From Deltaproteobacteria bacterium (GTDB taxonomy: Bacteria; Desulfobacterota; Desulfarculia; Adiutricales; Adiutricaceae), in NCBI GenBank assembly GCA_031279155.1, contig JAITJB010000009.1, positions 1-13,146 of the forward strand: DNA of 13,146 bases. The letters are read 5' to 3'. Every line of letters starts with the position of its first letter. The first letter of the stretch is position 1. Both the position numbers and the translations under genes were made by a program. Under the pieces are notes generated by a model. It was not told where the DNA came from, did no database searches, and saw only the letters and a list, made by a program, of their open reading frames with translations. Positions 7,009 to 13,146 of this stretch are shown here, piece after piece.

Positions 7009-7623
7009 TCACACTCCGGTCTTAACCCGTGTGCTCAGGGCAACTGAGAGATTTTTAAGCTGCGTTTCCAAGCTGGCCTCAACTACGCCTAGATCGCTTT
7101 CTAAGACGCATTGACCGTGTTGGAGGCGGCCGTCAGATCGGACATCTAAAAAAGACGTACTGCCAGAAGCGCCCAAAAGGGCCTGGCGGACGGCGGGCTC
7201 ATCTTGGGGCGATACCTTAACTAAGACCCTGCGATCATCTCGCATGGTGGTTAAGGCCTTGCGGACTAGTCCAGCCGCCACCTGATCGGGCGGTAGATCG
7301 CCAATTATTTTACGAACAGCTTCCTCGACGATTTTAGCTAGATCGCTTTCCAGCTTCTCTAAGTATTCCACCGAAGAAATAACCGTATCCATGATCTTCA
7401 TGGTGTATTCATCGAGGCCGGTGGCTAGCCCCTCTTGATAGCCCTCGTTGCGCCTAGTTTCGTAAGCTTCTTCCGCCCGTTTGGCTGACTCAATCTTCAT
7501 GGCCTCCATCTTGGCCGATAATTCTAAAGCGCTCAGGAAAGCCGAAGCCTCCGGGGCTTTGATTAGCTTAACTCCTGGAGCGATGGTTGGGGCTTGACCG
7601 TTTAAGAGAAACAAAGACGCCAT
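7009..7623 (-). CDS. sctL: SctL, ATPase stator/regulator (YscL, FliH-like)
   Basis: SctL dimers form the spokes of the sorting platform, linking the ATPase SctN to SctQ and SctK. The 204 aa protein has the expected layout. A short N-terminal segment is followed by a long charged helix (~35-75) containing the GxxxG-type run EGYQEGLATG, as in FliH/YscL. After this come the helix VEYLEKLESDLAKIVEEAVRKI (~85-106) and a C-terminal V-ATPase E-subunit-like domain (~110-200). The start ATG overlaps the sctK end by 22 bases, with GGAGGT about ten bases upstream. The stop is followed by GATC and then the sctN ATG. Confidence 0.92.
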   Translation of the reverse strand: MASLFLLNGQAPTIAPGVKLIKAPEASAFLSALELSAKMEAMKIESAKRAEEAYETRRNEGYQEGLATGLDEYTMKIMDTVISSVEYLEKLESDLAKIVEEAVRKIIGDLPPDQVAAGLVRKALTTMRDDRRVLVKVSPQDEPAVRQALLGASGSTSFLDVRSDGRLQHGQCVLESDLGVVEASLETQLKNLSVALSTRVKTGV

Positions 7624-8336
7624 GATGGCGCTACCTCCGTGAGAAGGATGTCTTTAAGCTTAGAAAATGTCTTGGCGCTGAGATCGCTTGAGATTTGCGT
7701 AGAAGTCTCCTCTATAATTCGGTCTTTGGCCTTAGATCTTAAGGCCTCAGGTAGGGGGCGCCAGGCGATGTTGATGGCCCTTAAGCCGGTTAGGATTAAG
7801 GACTTTTTATCTATTGGCGGAGCTTGAGTTAGGCTAGTTAGGCTAGCTTGGCCTTGAAGGCTATCTTGACTACTTTGGCGGTAGAAACGGCCCAGATCGC
7901 CTAACCAATAGCGGCCTCGATTGAGAGCCCAATCGAAAAGATCGGGGCCAATGGAGGCTTTTAAGGCCCTAACCGAGGGGCCGTCGATAATTACGGCCAA
8001 GTTTGGCGCCCAAACCGCCGCCCCAAACTTTAAGGCTAGATCGTCGAATTCTTTCTGGCCTAAAAGTAGTAACCTTAAAGGCTGAGAGCTAAAATCCCAA
8101 AAATCACTCTCCATGTTTTGGCTTCTATATAGCCGCCTTAAAGCCGGGGTATGGGAAACGGCGTCTTCCAAAAAAGCATCTAGGCGCATTTCGGTTTGGC
8201 TATCCCAATCGATAGGGGGCTCGCCAGGCTTAAGCTCCGAAGCGCTAGCTTTGATACTATGCCCGGAATGGTTAAAGCTTTTTAGAGCCTCCATTAAGGC
8301 GGGATTTTTAATAAGATCTTGGTAGAAGGCGCCCAT
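7602..8336 (-). CDS. sctK: SctK, sorting platform adaptor (YscK-like)
   Basis: SctK connects the inner membrane ring protein SctD to the SctQ/SctL sorting platform in the cytoplasm. The 244 aa protein is soluble with no signal peptide. Its central block (~85-150) fits the SctK family: LRLLLLGQKEFDDLALKFGA, then a hydrophobic Ala/Pro stretch, then VIIDGPSVRALKASIGPDL and a Trp/Tyr-rich end (FDWALNRGRYWLGDLGRF). The position between sctJ and sctL is that of yscK. The ATG follows the sctJ stop after only GATC, and the 3' end overlaps sctL by 22 bases. SctK is one of the least conserved parts, so the call leans on order as well as pattern. Confidence 0.85.
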   Translation of the reverse strand: MGAFYQDLIKNPALMEALKSFNHSGHSIKASASELKPGEPPIDWDSQTEMRLDAFLEDAVSHTPALRRLYRSQNMESDFWDFSSQPLRLLLLGQKEFDDLALKFGAAVWAPNLAVIIDGPSVRALKASIGPDLFDWALNRGRYWLGDLGRFYRQSSQDSLQGQASLTSLTQAPPIDKKSLILTGLRAINIAWRPLPEALRSKAKDRIIEETSTQISSDLSAKTFSKLKDILLTEVAPSWRLCFS

Positions 8337-8340
8337 GATC

Positions 8341-9096
8341 TTAACTGGCCTTTATGGCCGACGTTTTCCGGCGTTTGAGATAATGGCGCAGGCTTAAGGC
8401 AAATCCTACTAAGAGAACAATAATAGCTAAAACTAGCCTCGGGCGGCCCAATAGGCCGCTATTGGCCGGCATGGTCGGAAAGACCATGTCGATTCTGACC
8501 GGTATCAGCATGATGGAGACAGAGTTTTCCGATAGTCCCGGAACGCTCTTGGAGCTGATTTCCTTGATTTTGGGCGTCAGATTCATGACGGGCGAATCAG
8601 GCAGGTGCCTAATGAGCACGGCAGCCGTGGCCGGGCTGGAAACATTACCACTTTGATCGCGAGCGGTCAAAACCACGTGGACTCTGGCCGTCAAAACCCC
8701 GTCGATCTTAGAGAAGGTTTCCGATAGCTCTTGCGACAAGGCGTAAGCGAGGCGCGATTGCTCCTCAACGGGCGTGGAGATCATGCCCTGGCCAGAGAAG
8801 ACGCTACCCATGCTCTCGTGCTTGGTCCTCGGGTGACCGTTAGCCGAGAGGAGCTCTAAGGCCATGACAGTCTGTTTTTTTTCAACTGTCAGGGCAAAGC
8901 CGTTTTTCCCTTTATCGACCTTGGCGGCGTCAAAATCCTGGGCCAAGAGGATCATCAGCATCTTGTTGGCCTCCTCTTCGTCTAAGCCGGAATAGAGCTC
9001 AAGCTGGCAACCGGCTAGAAGAGAGGCTAACAAGGCCAAGAACAGGACTAGGGCGACCTTTGGCCGGCTAATCCGGGTTTGAGTCCTTACAATCAT
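8341..9096 (-). CDS. sctJ: SctJ, inner membrane ring lipoprotein (YscJ/PrgK family)
   Basis: SctJ makes the inner of the two basal-body rings in the inner membrane. The 251 aa protein starts with a lipoprotein signal: basic residues to 13, a hydrophobic core 14-28, and lipobox LLAGC with the lipidated cysteine at 30. Next is the first ring domain, with LELYSGLDEEEANKML and LLAQDFDAAK. The second ring domain contains SRLAYALSQELSETFSKIDG, ARVHVVL and a VSIMLIPV strand. A single C-terminal membrane helix covers about 222-238, followed by a basic tail (RHYLKRRK). The start ATG overlaps the sctG stop (ATGA). The equivalent flagellar protein FliF is much longer. Confidence 0.97.
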   Translation of the reverse strand: MIVRTQTRISRPKVALVLFLALLASLLAGCQLELYSGLDEEEANKMLMILLAQDFDAAKVDKGKNGFALTVEKKQTVMALELLSANGHPRTKHESMGSVFSGQGMISTPVEEQSRLAYALSQELSETFSKIDGVLTARVHVVLTARDQSGNVSSPATAAVLIRHLPDSPVMNLTPKIKEISSKSVPGLSENSVSIMLIPVRIDMVFPTMPANSGLLGRPRLVLAIIVLLVGFALSLRHYLKRRKTSAIKAS

Positions 9097-9491
9097 TGGC
9101 CGTCCATTAAAAATTTAGCCAATTCCGCCGCCGGGCCAGTGCCTTTCATAGCTTTAGCCAAAATCGGCTTGGCGTCTTCTATATTGCCCGAAAGGGCCAC
9201 GCTAAGGCCTAGAAGGGCTTGGGCTTCGGCATGGTCGGGATGGGCGTCTAAAACCTCTTTAATACCGACTTCGGCCTTATCAAATTCGTTGGCCACAAGG
9301 TAGGTAAAAGAGAGGCCGAGCTTAACCGGGACAGAGTTGGGCGTAGCTTTAATCAGGCCTTCAAAGAGGTTCCTGGCTTTGGCCACTAGGCCATTGTGGG
9401 CGGCGTAAAGACCTAATTCGACCAGTATGGCCAGAAAGGGCCATTTGCCAAGGCTATCGGGGTTTTTGGCCAATTCCTTAAGATCAGACAC
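9093..9491 (-). CDS. sctG: SctG, TPR chaperone of the needle subunit (YscG/PscG-like)
   Basis: YscG/PscG with YscE/PscE hold the needle protein SctF as a soluble heterotrimer before export. This protein is a run of TPR-like helix pairs (WPFLAILVELGLYAAHNG, ARNLFEGLIKATPNSVP, KLGLSFTYLVANEFDKAE, AEAQALLGLSVALSGNIEDA). I place the start at the GTG at 9489-9491 (132 aa), because TGGAGG lies six bases before it. An ATG five codons upstream (9504-9506) lacks a good ribosome site. The stop overlaps the sctJ ATG by four bases. In Yersinia sctF separates sctE and sctG, but here there is no room for it. HrpB1-like TPR proteins are the other possibility. Confidence 0.78.
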   Translation of the reverse strand: MSDLKELAKNPDSLGKWPFLAILVELGLYAAHNGLVAKARNLFEGLIKATPNSVPVKLGLSFTYLVANEFDKAEVGIKEVLDAHPDHAEAQALLGLSVALSGNIEDAKPILAKAMKGTGPAAELAKFLMDGQ

Positions 9492-9497
9492 GAGAAA

Positions 9498-9503
9498 CCT
9501 CCA
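9498..9503 (-). promoter_or_regulatory. Shine-Dalgarno deciding the sctG start
   Basis: Minus-strand TGGAGG lies six bases upstream of the GTG at 9489-9491 and inside the first codons of the longer ATG reading. It is the best ribosome site near the gene, so the shorter 132 aa product is favoured. Confidence 0.55.
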
Positions 9504-9511
9504 CATAATCG

Positions 9512-9529
9512 TCCGACAATTTGTTCGGA
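9512..9529 (-). promoter_or_regulatory. imperfect inverted repeat / small hairpin before sctG
   Basis: On the minus strand the RNA could fold as UCCG(A)ACA, loop AAU, UGUCGGA. That is seven pairs with one bulged A, placed directly upstream of the sctG start region in the sctE-sctG gap. No T run follows, so it is not an intrinsic terminator. As DNA it is a near-palindrome. The function is unknown; mRNA processing or modulation of sctG translation are possibilities. Confidence 0.3.
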
Positions 9530-9569
9530 AAATGGTGATAGAGCTAAATTAATTGGGCTTAAATAAGGC

Positions 9570-9779
9570 TTACTTCTGGCCTTTGTCTACGATGTCTATC
9601 GCCGCCTCAGAAGCCGATTTAAGAGCTGAGATTACGGGATATTCCTCGACTGTAAGTCCAGCATCGAGGGTTTTTTTAAGCTCAAAATCCAGATCGGCCA
9701 GTTCCTGACGCAGTTCTTTAACTTCTTGGGGTTGACCGGAATCCAGGATGTCCCAGGGCGACTTGTTCGATTGACTCAT
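9570..9779 (-). CDS. sctE: SctE, needle co-chaperone (YscE/PscE-like)
   Basis: This is a 69 aa acidic, helical protein. Residues 20-40 (KELRQELADLDFELKKTLDA) and 47-66 (YPVISALKSASEAAIDIVDK) form two helices separated by a short turn with GLTVEEY. This matches YscE (about 66 aa), whose helix, turn (GGDAKQY) and SKALESAIAII second helix line up well. YscE/PscE with YscG/PscG stabilise the needle subunit SctF in the cytoplasm. It is not the needle protein itself, because the Pro/Asn-rich central turn and typical C-terminus of SctF are missing. The ATG has a perfect AAGGAGG six bases upstream, the strongest in the window. It sits 128 bases after sctD, as yscE follows yscD. Confidence 0.78.
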   Translation of the reverse strand: MSQSNKSPWDILDSGQPQEVKELRQELADLDFELKKTLDAGLTVEEYPVISALKSASEAAIDIVDKGQK

Positions 9780-9785
9780 TTTAGT

Positions 9786-9792
9786 CCTCCTT
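9786..9792 (-). promoter_or_regulatory. strong Shine-Dalgarno for sctE
   Basis: Minus-strand AAGGAGG lies six bases before the sctE ATG. It is a full match to the anti-Shine-Dalgarno core, stronger than at any other gene here. This fits a gene that begins a new translational unit after the 128-base sctD-sctE gap. Confidence 0.75.
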
Positions 9793-9797
9793 AATTT

Positions 9798-9828
9798 TCG
9801 ACTAAAAATTATCGACTATAATCGACTA
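9798..9828. repeat. three TCGACTA direct repeats upstream of sctE
   Basis: The heptamer TCGACTA occurs at 9798-9804, 9812-9818 and 9822-9828 (TAGTCGA on the minus strand), spaced 14 and 10 bases, in an otherwise AT-rich stretch just upstream of the sctE ribosome site. The context TATAGT could serve as a -10 element on the minus strand, but no good -35 is visible. The repeats may be binding sites for a regulator; this is inference. Confidence 0.5.
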
Positions 9829-9858
9829 AAATTTTACGGCGCAGGCATTCTATTCGCC

Positions 9859-9891
9859 GATAAAAGACTGATAAAAGACCGAAAAAAAGAC
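9859..9891. repeat. three 11-bp phased A-rich repeats after sctD
   Basis: GATAAAAGAC occurs at 9859-9868 and 9870-9879, and a related GAAAAAAAGAC at 9881-9891, so the period is 11 bp. A-tracts repeated once per helical turn are expected to bend DNA. The array lies between the sctD stop and the TCGACTA repeats, so it could form part of an upstream control region for sctE and later genes. There is no hairpin to make it a terminator. Confidence 0.55.
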
Positions 9892-9907
9892 TTTAAAAAA
9901 GTAGGCT

Positions 9908-11398
9908 CTATTGCGGGCCAAGCGGGACGACTAAGGTCTCGTCTTGGCGGCTTAGGGTTAAAAACTGGGAATTGATGTCCGTGATGGTCCAGCCGCCCGG
10001 TAAGGGGCTACCCTCGAAAAGCTTCTGGCCGTCTCGGGTGCTTATAAATCGCATGGGCGCGAGGGTAACGGAAGCCACGTCCACAGTGGACATGGGATCG
10101 TTGGGATCGGCTTGTACTTTTGTTTCCAAGTTGAGATCGTCTTGAGTAGAAGTCTGAAAGATCTCCATCGGTGACATAGGCGACCAGGCCGCGCCTTGGG
10201 GCCGAAGCTGGCTAGATTCATTTGGAGATTCGCCGCCAATGGCTAGAGTGTAGACGATTGGAACGCCTACGCGGCTAGTTATCCGCTTAAAAGTTCTGGC
10301 TAAGGCCGAATTATCGGTAAAATCAAGCGGGGCCATTAGCTCAACTAAGCCCTCACGAAAGTCTGCCCGTAAGCTAGTTATGCCGGATTCATTTAGCTCT
10401 TGGAGCATGATGGGCTCCAAATCGTCTCGGTGAACGACCTTTCTTATGGGAGCTAAAGACGGGACGTCTCGGAGTAAATTTTCAAAAGCCTCTTCTTCGG
10501 TCTCGCGGTTGAGCATATAGGCGGCTACTACCGCTCGCCCCTCATTATCGAAGAAGAGGGCCGGATAGAAGCCGTAAGAGGTAAGAGCTTGCCGGGCGGC
10601 TTCTAGAAGATCGCGGCGGACGGAAATGCGTAAAAAGACCTTTGTTGTCCGTCCCTTAACGAGATCCACCAGACGATTTAGTTCTGAGTCGCTCTCAAGG
10701 TTCCCTGTGGCTTCAAGGGATCGCCCGCGCTCGGTAACCTCGATAGTATTAAAGCCCTCTTTAGCTAAAAGCGCTCTTAAGTTTTGAGCCTCGCTTACCG
10801 CCTCGTTTTGACCGCTAGGAGCGAAAAGTAATAATCCCAAAATTAAGATAACTAATATTAGCCCTAAAATGCCGGCCCGAGAGCGCTTCTTTGGCAGAGC
10901 GGCGTTAATGGCGTTTTGGCTATCTTGACTATCTAGATCTTTTTGGCTATCGATATCTACCAAAGGTTCGTTGGTAGGGCTTTCTTTGCCCTCAAGAGAA
11001 CCATCGATTGAGCCTTTTTCTGGTTCTGTTGGGGCGAGCTTTTGAGCGTAAGCTAAGGGCACGAGCTCGATATCTCCCCAATCGCTGCCCGGCGCTCGAT
11101 AGGCTAGGGCCGAGAGGCCCAACGATAAAACCTGATCCGGGGCTAAATTTGCCCCCTCAGGGGGGAGGATCTCGCCATTTACTCTCGTTTGCCCGTCCAA
11201 GGGCTTGGCCAAAACGACCCAAGCTAAGCCATTATCTTGGGAGAGCTTAAGTTCCAATTGGGCCGGGCGGATGGTCCGGTCGCTTAAAATGAGATCGGCC
11301 TCATCGCCTGATCCCACGCTATAGCGGCCAGCGCCTAACGATAAGATGGCTCCGATATTGGGTCCAGCAACTACCCGCCATTCGAGTTTCGAGGTCAT
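9908..11398 (-). CDS. sctD: SctD, outer ring protein of the inner membrane (YscD family)
   Basis: SctD encircles the SctJ ring and links the cytoplasmic sorting platform to the secretin. The 496 aa protein has a cytoplasmic FHA-like domain (~1-115, with RYSVGSGDEADLILSD typical of the fold). A Ser/Asp/Glu-rich linker (~120-168) and a basic stop (PKKRSR) lead to one membrane helix (~175-195). The periplasmic part has ring-building domains (~200-405), the first resembling BON domains (LLAKEGFNTIEVTERGRSLEATGN). A Pro/Ser/Gln-rich spacer leads to a final beta-rich segment (GWTITDINSQFLTLSR). At 496 aa it is longer than YscD (about 420). The start overlaps the sctC stop by four bases (ATGA). Confidence 0.93.
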   Translation of the reverse strand: MTSKLEWRVVAGPNIGAILSLGAGRYSVGSGDEADLILSDRTIRPAQLELKLSQDNGLAWVVLAKPLDGQTRVNGEILPPEGANLAPDQVLSLGLSALAYRAPGSDWGDIELVPLAYAQKLAPTEPEKGSIDGSLEGKESPTNEPLVDIDSQKDLDSQDSQNAINAALPKKRSRAGILGLILVILILGLLLFAPSGQNEAVSEAQNLRALLAKEGFNTIEVTERGRSLEATGNLESDSELNRLVDLVKGRTTKVFLRISVRRDLLEAARQALTSYGFYPALFFDNEGRAVVAAYMLNRETEEEAFENLLRDVPSLAPIRKVVHRDDLEPIMLQELNESGITSLRADFREGLVELMAPLDFTDNSALARTFKRITSRVGVPIVYTLAIGGESPNESSQLRPQGAAWSPMSPMEIFQTSTQDDLNLETKVQADPNDPMSTVDVASVTLAPMRFISTRDGQKLFEGSPLPGGWTITDINSQFLTLSRQDETLVVPLGPQ

Positions 11399-13146
11399 AG
11401 TCCAGCGCAGCCGCCCTTGGTGACGGGCACCCGGGGCTCGTAGTCGGCTTGGGTCGGGCTGCGCGAGAAACTCTCATCGTCAAGATGGGAGGGCAGCTGT
11501 TGAACCTCGCCGAGTCGAATAATTCTAGGAGTTATTAAGACCATGCGCTCCATCTGCGACTTGGTGTCAGAGGTGGTTTTGAAGAGATGGCCTAAAATCG
11601 GGATTTTACCTAAACCTGGCGTGCCTGAGTCATTGTCTTGCCGGCTTTCAAAGTAATAGCCGCCGATAAGTAAACTCTGACCGTTTTGGATGAGTGCTTG
11701 AGTGTTAATTTTGGTCTGCTTGACCGGGGGGATAGCCATGTTGCCGGTGGCAGCGGTATCGGCGGAATCTTGGCTATCTTGAACGGTTACGTTTAGGCGG
11801 ATGGAGGCCGGTGACGAATCGTATGATTCCACGATATGGGGCGTGACCCTTAAAACGGTACCGGAATCCACTTTAAAGAGATCAACTGTCTGGTAGCCGG
11901 CCACCTGGATGTAATAGGTCGTAGTGTTCTCCAAGGTGGCTTCCTGGTTATCTAAGGTTAAAACCGAGGGACGCCCCAATAAGCGGGCCTCCCCGGCTTG
12001 CTCTAAGGCCTGGATCCTGGCAATAAAATAATTAGGCCCTTGGGTATAAACCGTTGAGACCGTGGCCCCGCCGCCCAAGGCTTGACCGGGGGATGGGAGA
12101 ACGTCAAAGTTACCAGAGGTATTTGAGACGTCGGCGCCAACCGATACGTCGCCAGGCGTGGCCACGCCTTGCCAGTTAACGCCGAGCTCGCGCTTAAAGT
12201 TGGTGTTAACGTCAACGATGGCCGCATGTATTTCCACCAGATGGACTTCGCGATCTAACTCTCGGATGACCGATTCATAATAGGACATCCGGTCTTCATA
12301 ATCGCTAATGATGACCGCGTTAACCCGGGGCTCGGCCATGACCTGGGCTTCTTCGCGAACCGGCTGGGCCGTATCGTTACGGGAGGAACTCAGGCTAGAG
12401 AGCCCGGCCACCTGAGCTTGGTTAGGCCTAACCATGGATCCTTGGGCTAAAGCCCCGCCACGGATCATGCTATTTAGGATGGTAGCTACGCCCGGAATGG
12501 TTACGCTGCGGTCGGCAGCGTTAATGGTGACGTCGTCGGCCTGGGCGTGGCGCAGTTTAAAGACCCGCATGATGAGCTTGGGTTCTTGGCGAAAGCCGTC
12601 GATGGCCGCAGCTTCGGTTTCAAGGGTTTCGATGTAAGATTTTGGGCCCTCAAATATTAGGCTGAGACCAGAAATTTTTGGCGTCAGCTGAGGGGAGACG
12701 GAAGCTGAGCCCTTCAAAGCGTTAAAAATGGCCTCCGGGCTCGAGGCTTGGGGATGATAGGTTTTAGTGCCCCACTCGGAATCGTGGAAGAAATAGATAT
12801 TACGGCCCAAAAGGTACCAGTTGACCCCGAAGGCCGAACGCAGGCCATCGAGGAACAAAGAAGGGGCAATGTTATCGAATTTTCCGCTGATAGTTCCGGT
12901 TAAGACGGGCGAGATAAAGGCTCTGAGGTTGTAGGAGGCGGCAAAACTGGAAAGAAGATCGCTAATTGGCTCTCGCTCAGAAAAATGGCTGTAGGCATGG
13001 TTGAAGACGGCTGGTTGGGCCAAAAGAGAGCCGGGGAGGGCTAAGAAAAAAAAACTAGCTAAAATAATAGAGGCCAGGCCAAGGTTTATTTTAGGCTTAA
13101 GTTTATTAAGCGGCTTAAGTTCCTTGGGCTTTGTTAAGGCCCTAAT
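11395..13146 (-). CDS. sctC: SctC, outer membrane secretin (5' end outside the window)
   Basis: SctC forms the outer membrane ring channel. The frame stays open to the right edge. Before the TTG at 13021-13023 it encodes a Lys-rich stretch, then a hydrophobic signal core (LASIILASFFFLALPGSLLA) and a cut site before QPAVF, so that TTG is the mature N-terminus, not the start. No ATG, GTG or TTG lies in frame between 13024 and the edge. Visible parts are N0 (FAASYNLRAFISPVLTGTIS), N1 and N3 periplasmic domains joined by a Ser/Gln-rich linker, then the secretin barrel. The barrel includes VEIHAAIVDVN, RLLGRPSVLTLDNQEATLE, GQSLLIGGYYFES and PGLGKIPILGHLFK. A polar tail ends in GGCAGL. No pilotin gene is visible. 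Confidence 0.96.
   Translation of the reverse strand: MRALTKPKELKPLNKLKPKINLGLASIILASFFFLALPGSLLAQPAVFNHAYSHFSEREPISDLLSSFAASYNLRAFISPVLTGTISGKFDNIAPSLFLDGLRSAFGVNWYLLGRNIYFFHDSEWGTKTYHPQASSPEAIFNALKGSASVSPQLTPKISGLSLIFEGPKSYIETLETEAAAIDGFRQEPKLIMRVFKLRHAQADDVTINAADRSVTIPGVATILNSMIRGGALAQGSMVRPNQAQVAGLSSLSSSRNDTAQPVREEAQVMAEPRVNAVIISDYEDRMSYYESVIRELDREVHLVEIHAAIVDVNTNFKRELGVNWQGVATPGDVSVGADVSNTSGNFDVLPSPGQALGGGATVSTVYTQGPNYFIARIQALEQAGEARLLGRPSVLTLDNQEATLENTTTYYIQVAGYQTVDLFKVDSGTVLRVTPHIVESYDSSPASIRLNVTVQDSQDSADTAATGNMAIPPVKQTKINTQALIQNGQSLLIGGYYFESRQDNDSGTPGLGKIPILGHLFKTTSDTKSQMERMVLITPRIIRLGEVQQLPSHLDDESFSRSPTQADYEPRVPVTKGGCAGL

Noticed and set aside
8347..8359. GGCC-TTTAT-GGCC inverted repeat near the end of sctJ
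   Set aside because: Four-base stem within coding sequence in a genome rich in GGCC; most likely chance.
9570..9779. Small 69 aa gene as the needle subunit SctF
   Set aside because: Helix-turn-helix pattern and the region around EEY and the second helix match YscE; the features typical of SctF are missing.
10042..10239. Alternative minus-strand frame of 65 codons inside sctD
   Set aside because: It lies entirely within sctD in another frame and shows no recognisable domain.

Overview
The window carries one almost continuous block of type III secretion (injectisome) genes, all read on the minus strand from right to left. In transcription order I identify sctC (secretin, cut by the right edge), sctD, a YscE-like co-chaperone (sctE), a YscG-like TPR chaperone (sctG), sctJ, sctK, sctL, sctN (ATPase), sctO, sctW (a YopN-TyeA fusion), a SycN-like chaperone, sctX, sctY and sctV. 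The left 638 bases are AT-rich and hold no convincing gene, so the block appears to end after sctV.

The set SctE, SctG, SycN-like, SctX and SctY marks the Ysc family of injectisomes (Yersinia Ysc, Pseudomonas Psc, Aeromonas Asc and relatives). The order sctC-D-E-G-J-K-L follows Yersinia yscC-D-E-F-G-H-I-J-K-L. The order sctW-chaperone-X-Y-V follows yopN-tyeA-sycN-yscX-yscY-lcrD. Here the two blocks lie head to tail on one strand, joined through sctN-sctO. The needle (sctF), inner rod (sctI), sctP, the C-ring and export-gate genes (sctQ-R-S-T-U) and the translocators are not in the window.

Together the products would make the outer membrane ring (SctC), the two inner membrane rings (SctD, SctJ), the cytoplasmic sorting platform and ATPase (SctK, SctL, SctN, SctO), the export gate nonamer (SctV), the gatekeeper that controls substrate switching (SctW with its chaperone), and the helpers that keep the needle subunit soluble or deliver it to the gate (SctE/SctG, SctX/SctY).

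The genes are tightly packed, with many 1-22 bp overlaps or 4 bp gaps, which implies translational coupling. The three larger gaps each hold unusual short sequence: a 21-bp tandem array at the end of sctO, phased short direct repeats between sctD and sctE, and a small hairpin between sctE and sctG. The host is a Gram-negative bacterium (secretin, lipoprotein, double-membrane machine). Genes have moderate GC and the flank only about one third GC. A Desulfobacterota or Desulfovibrio-like host would fit a non-enterobacterial Ysc system, but that is a weak inference and I cannot assign a taxon from sequence alone. I see no RNA gene, CRISPR array or intact mobile element.
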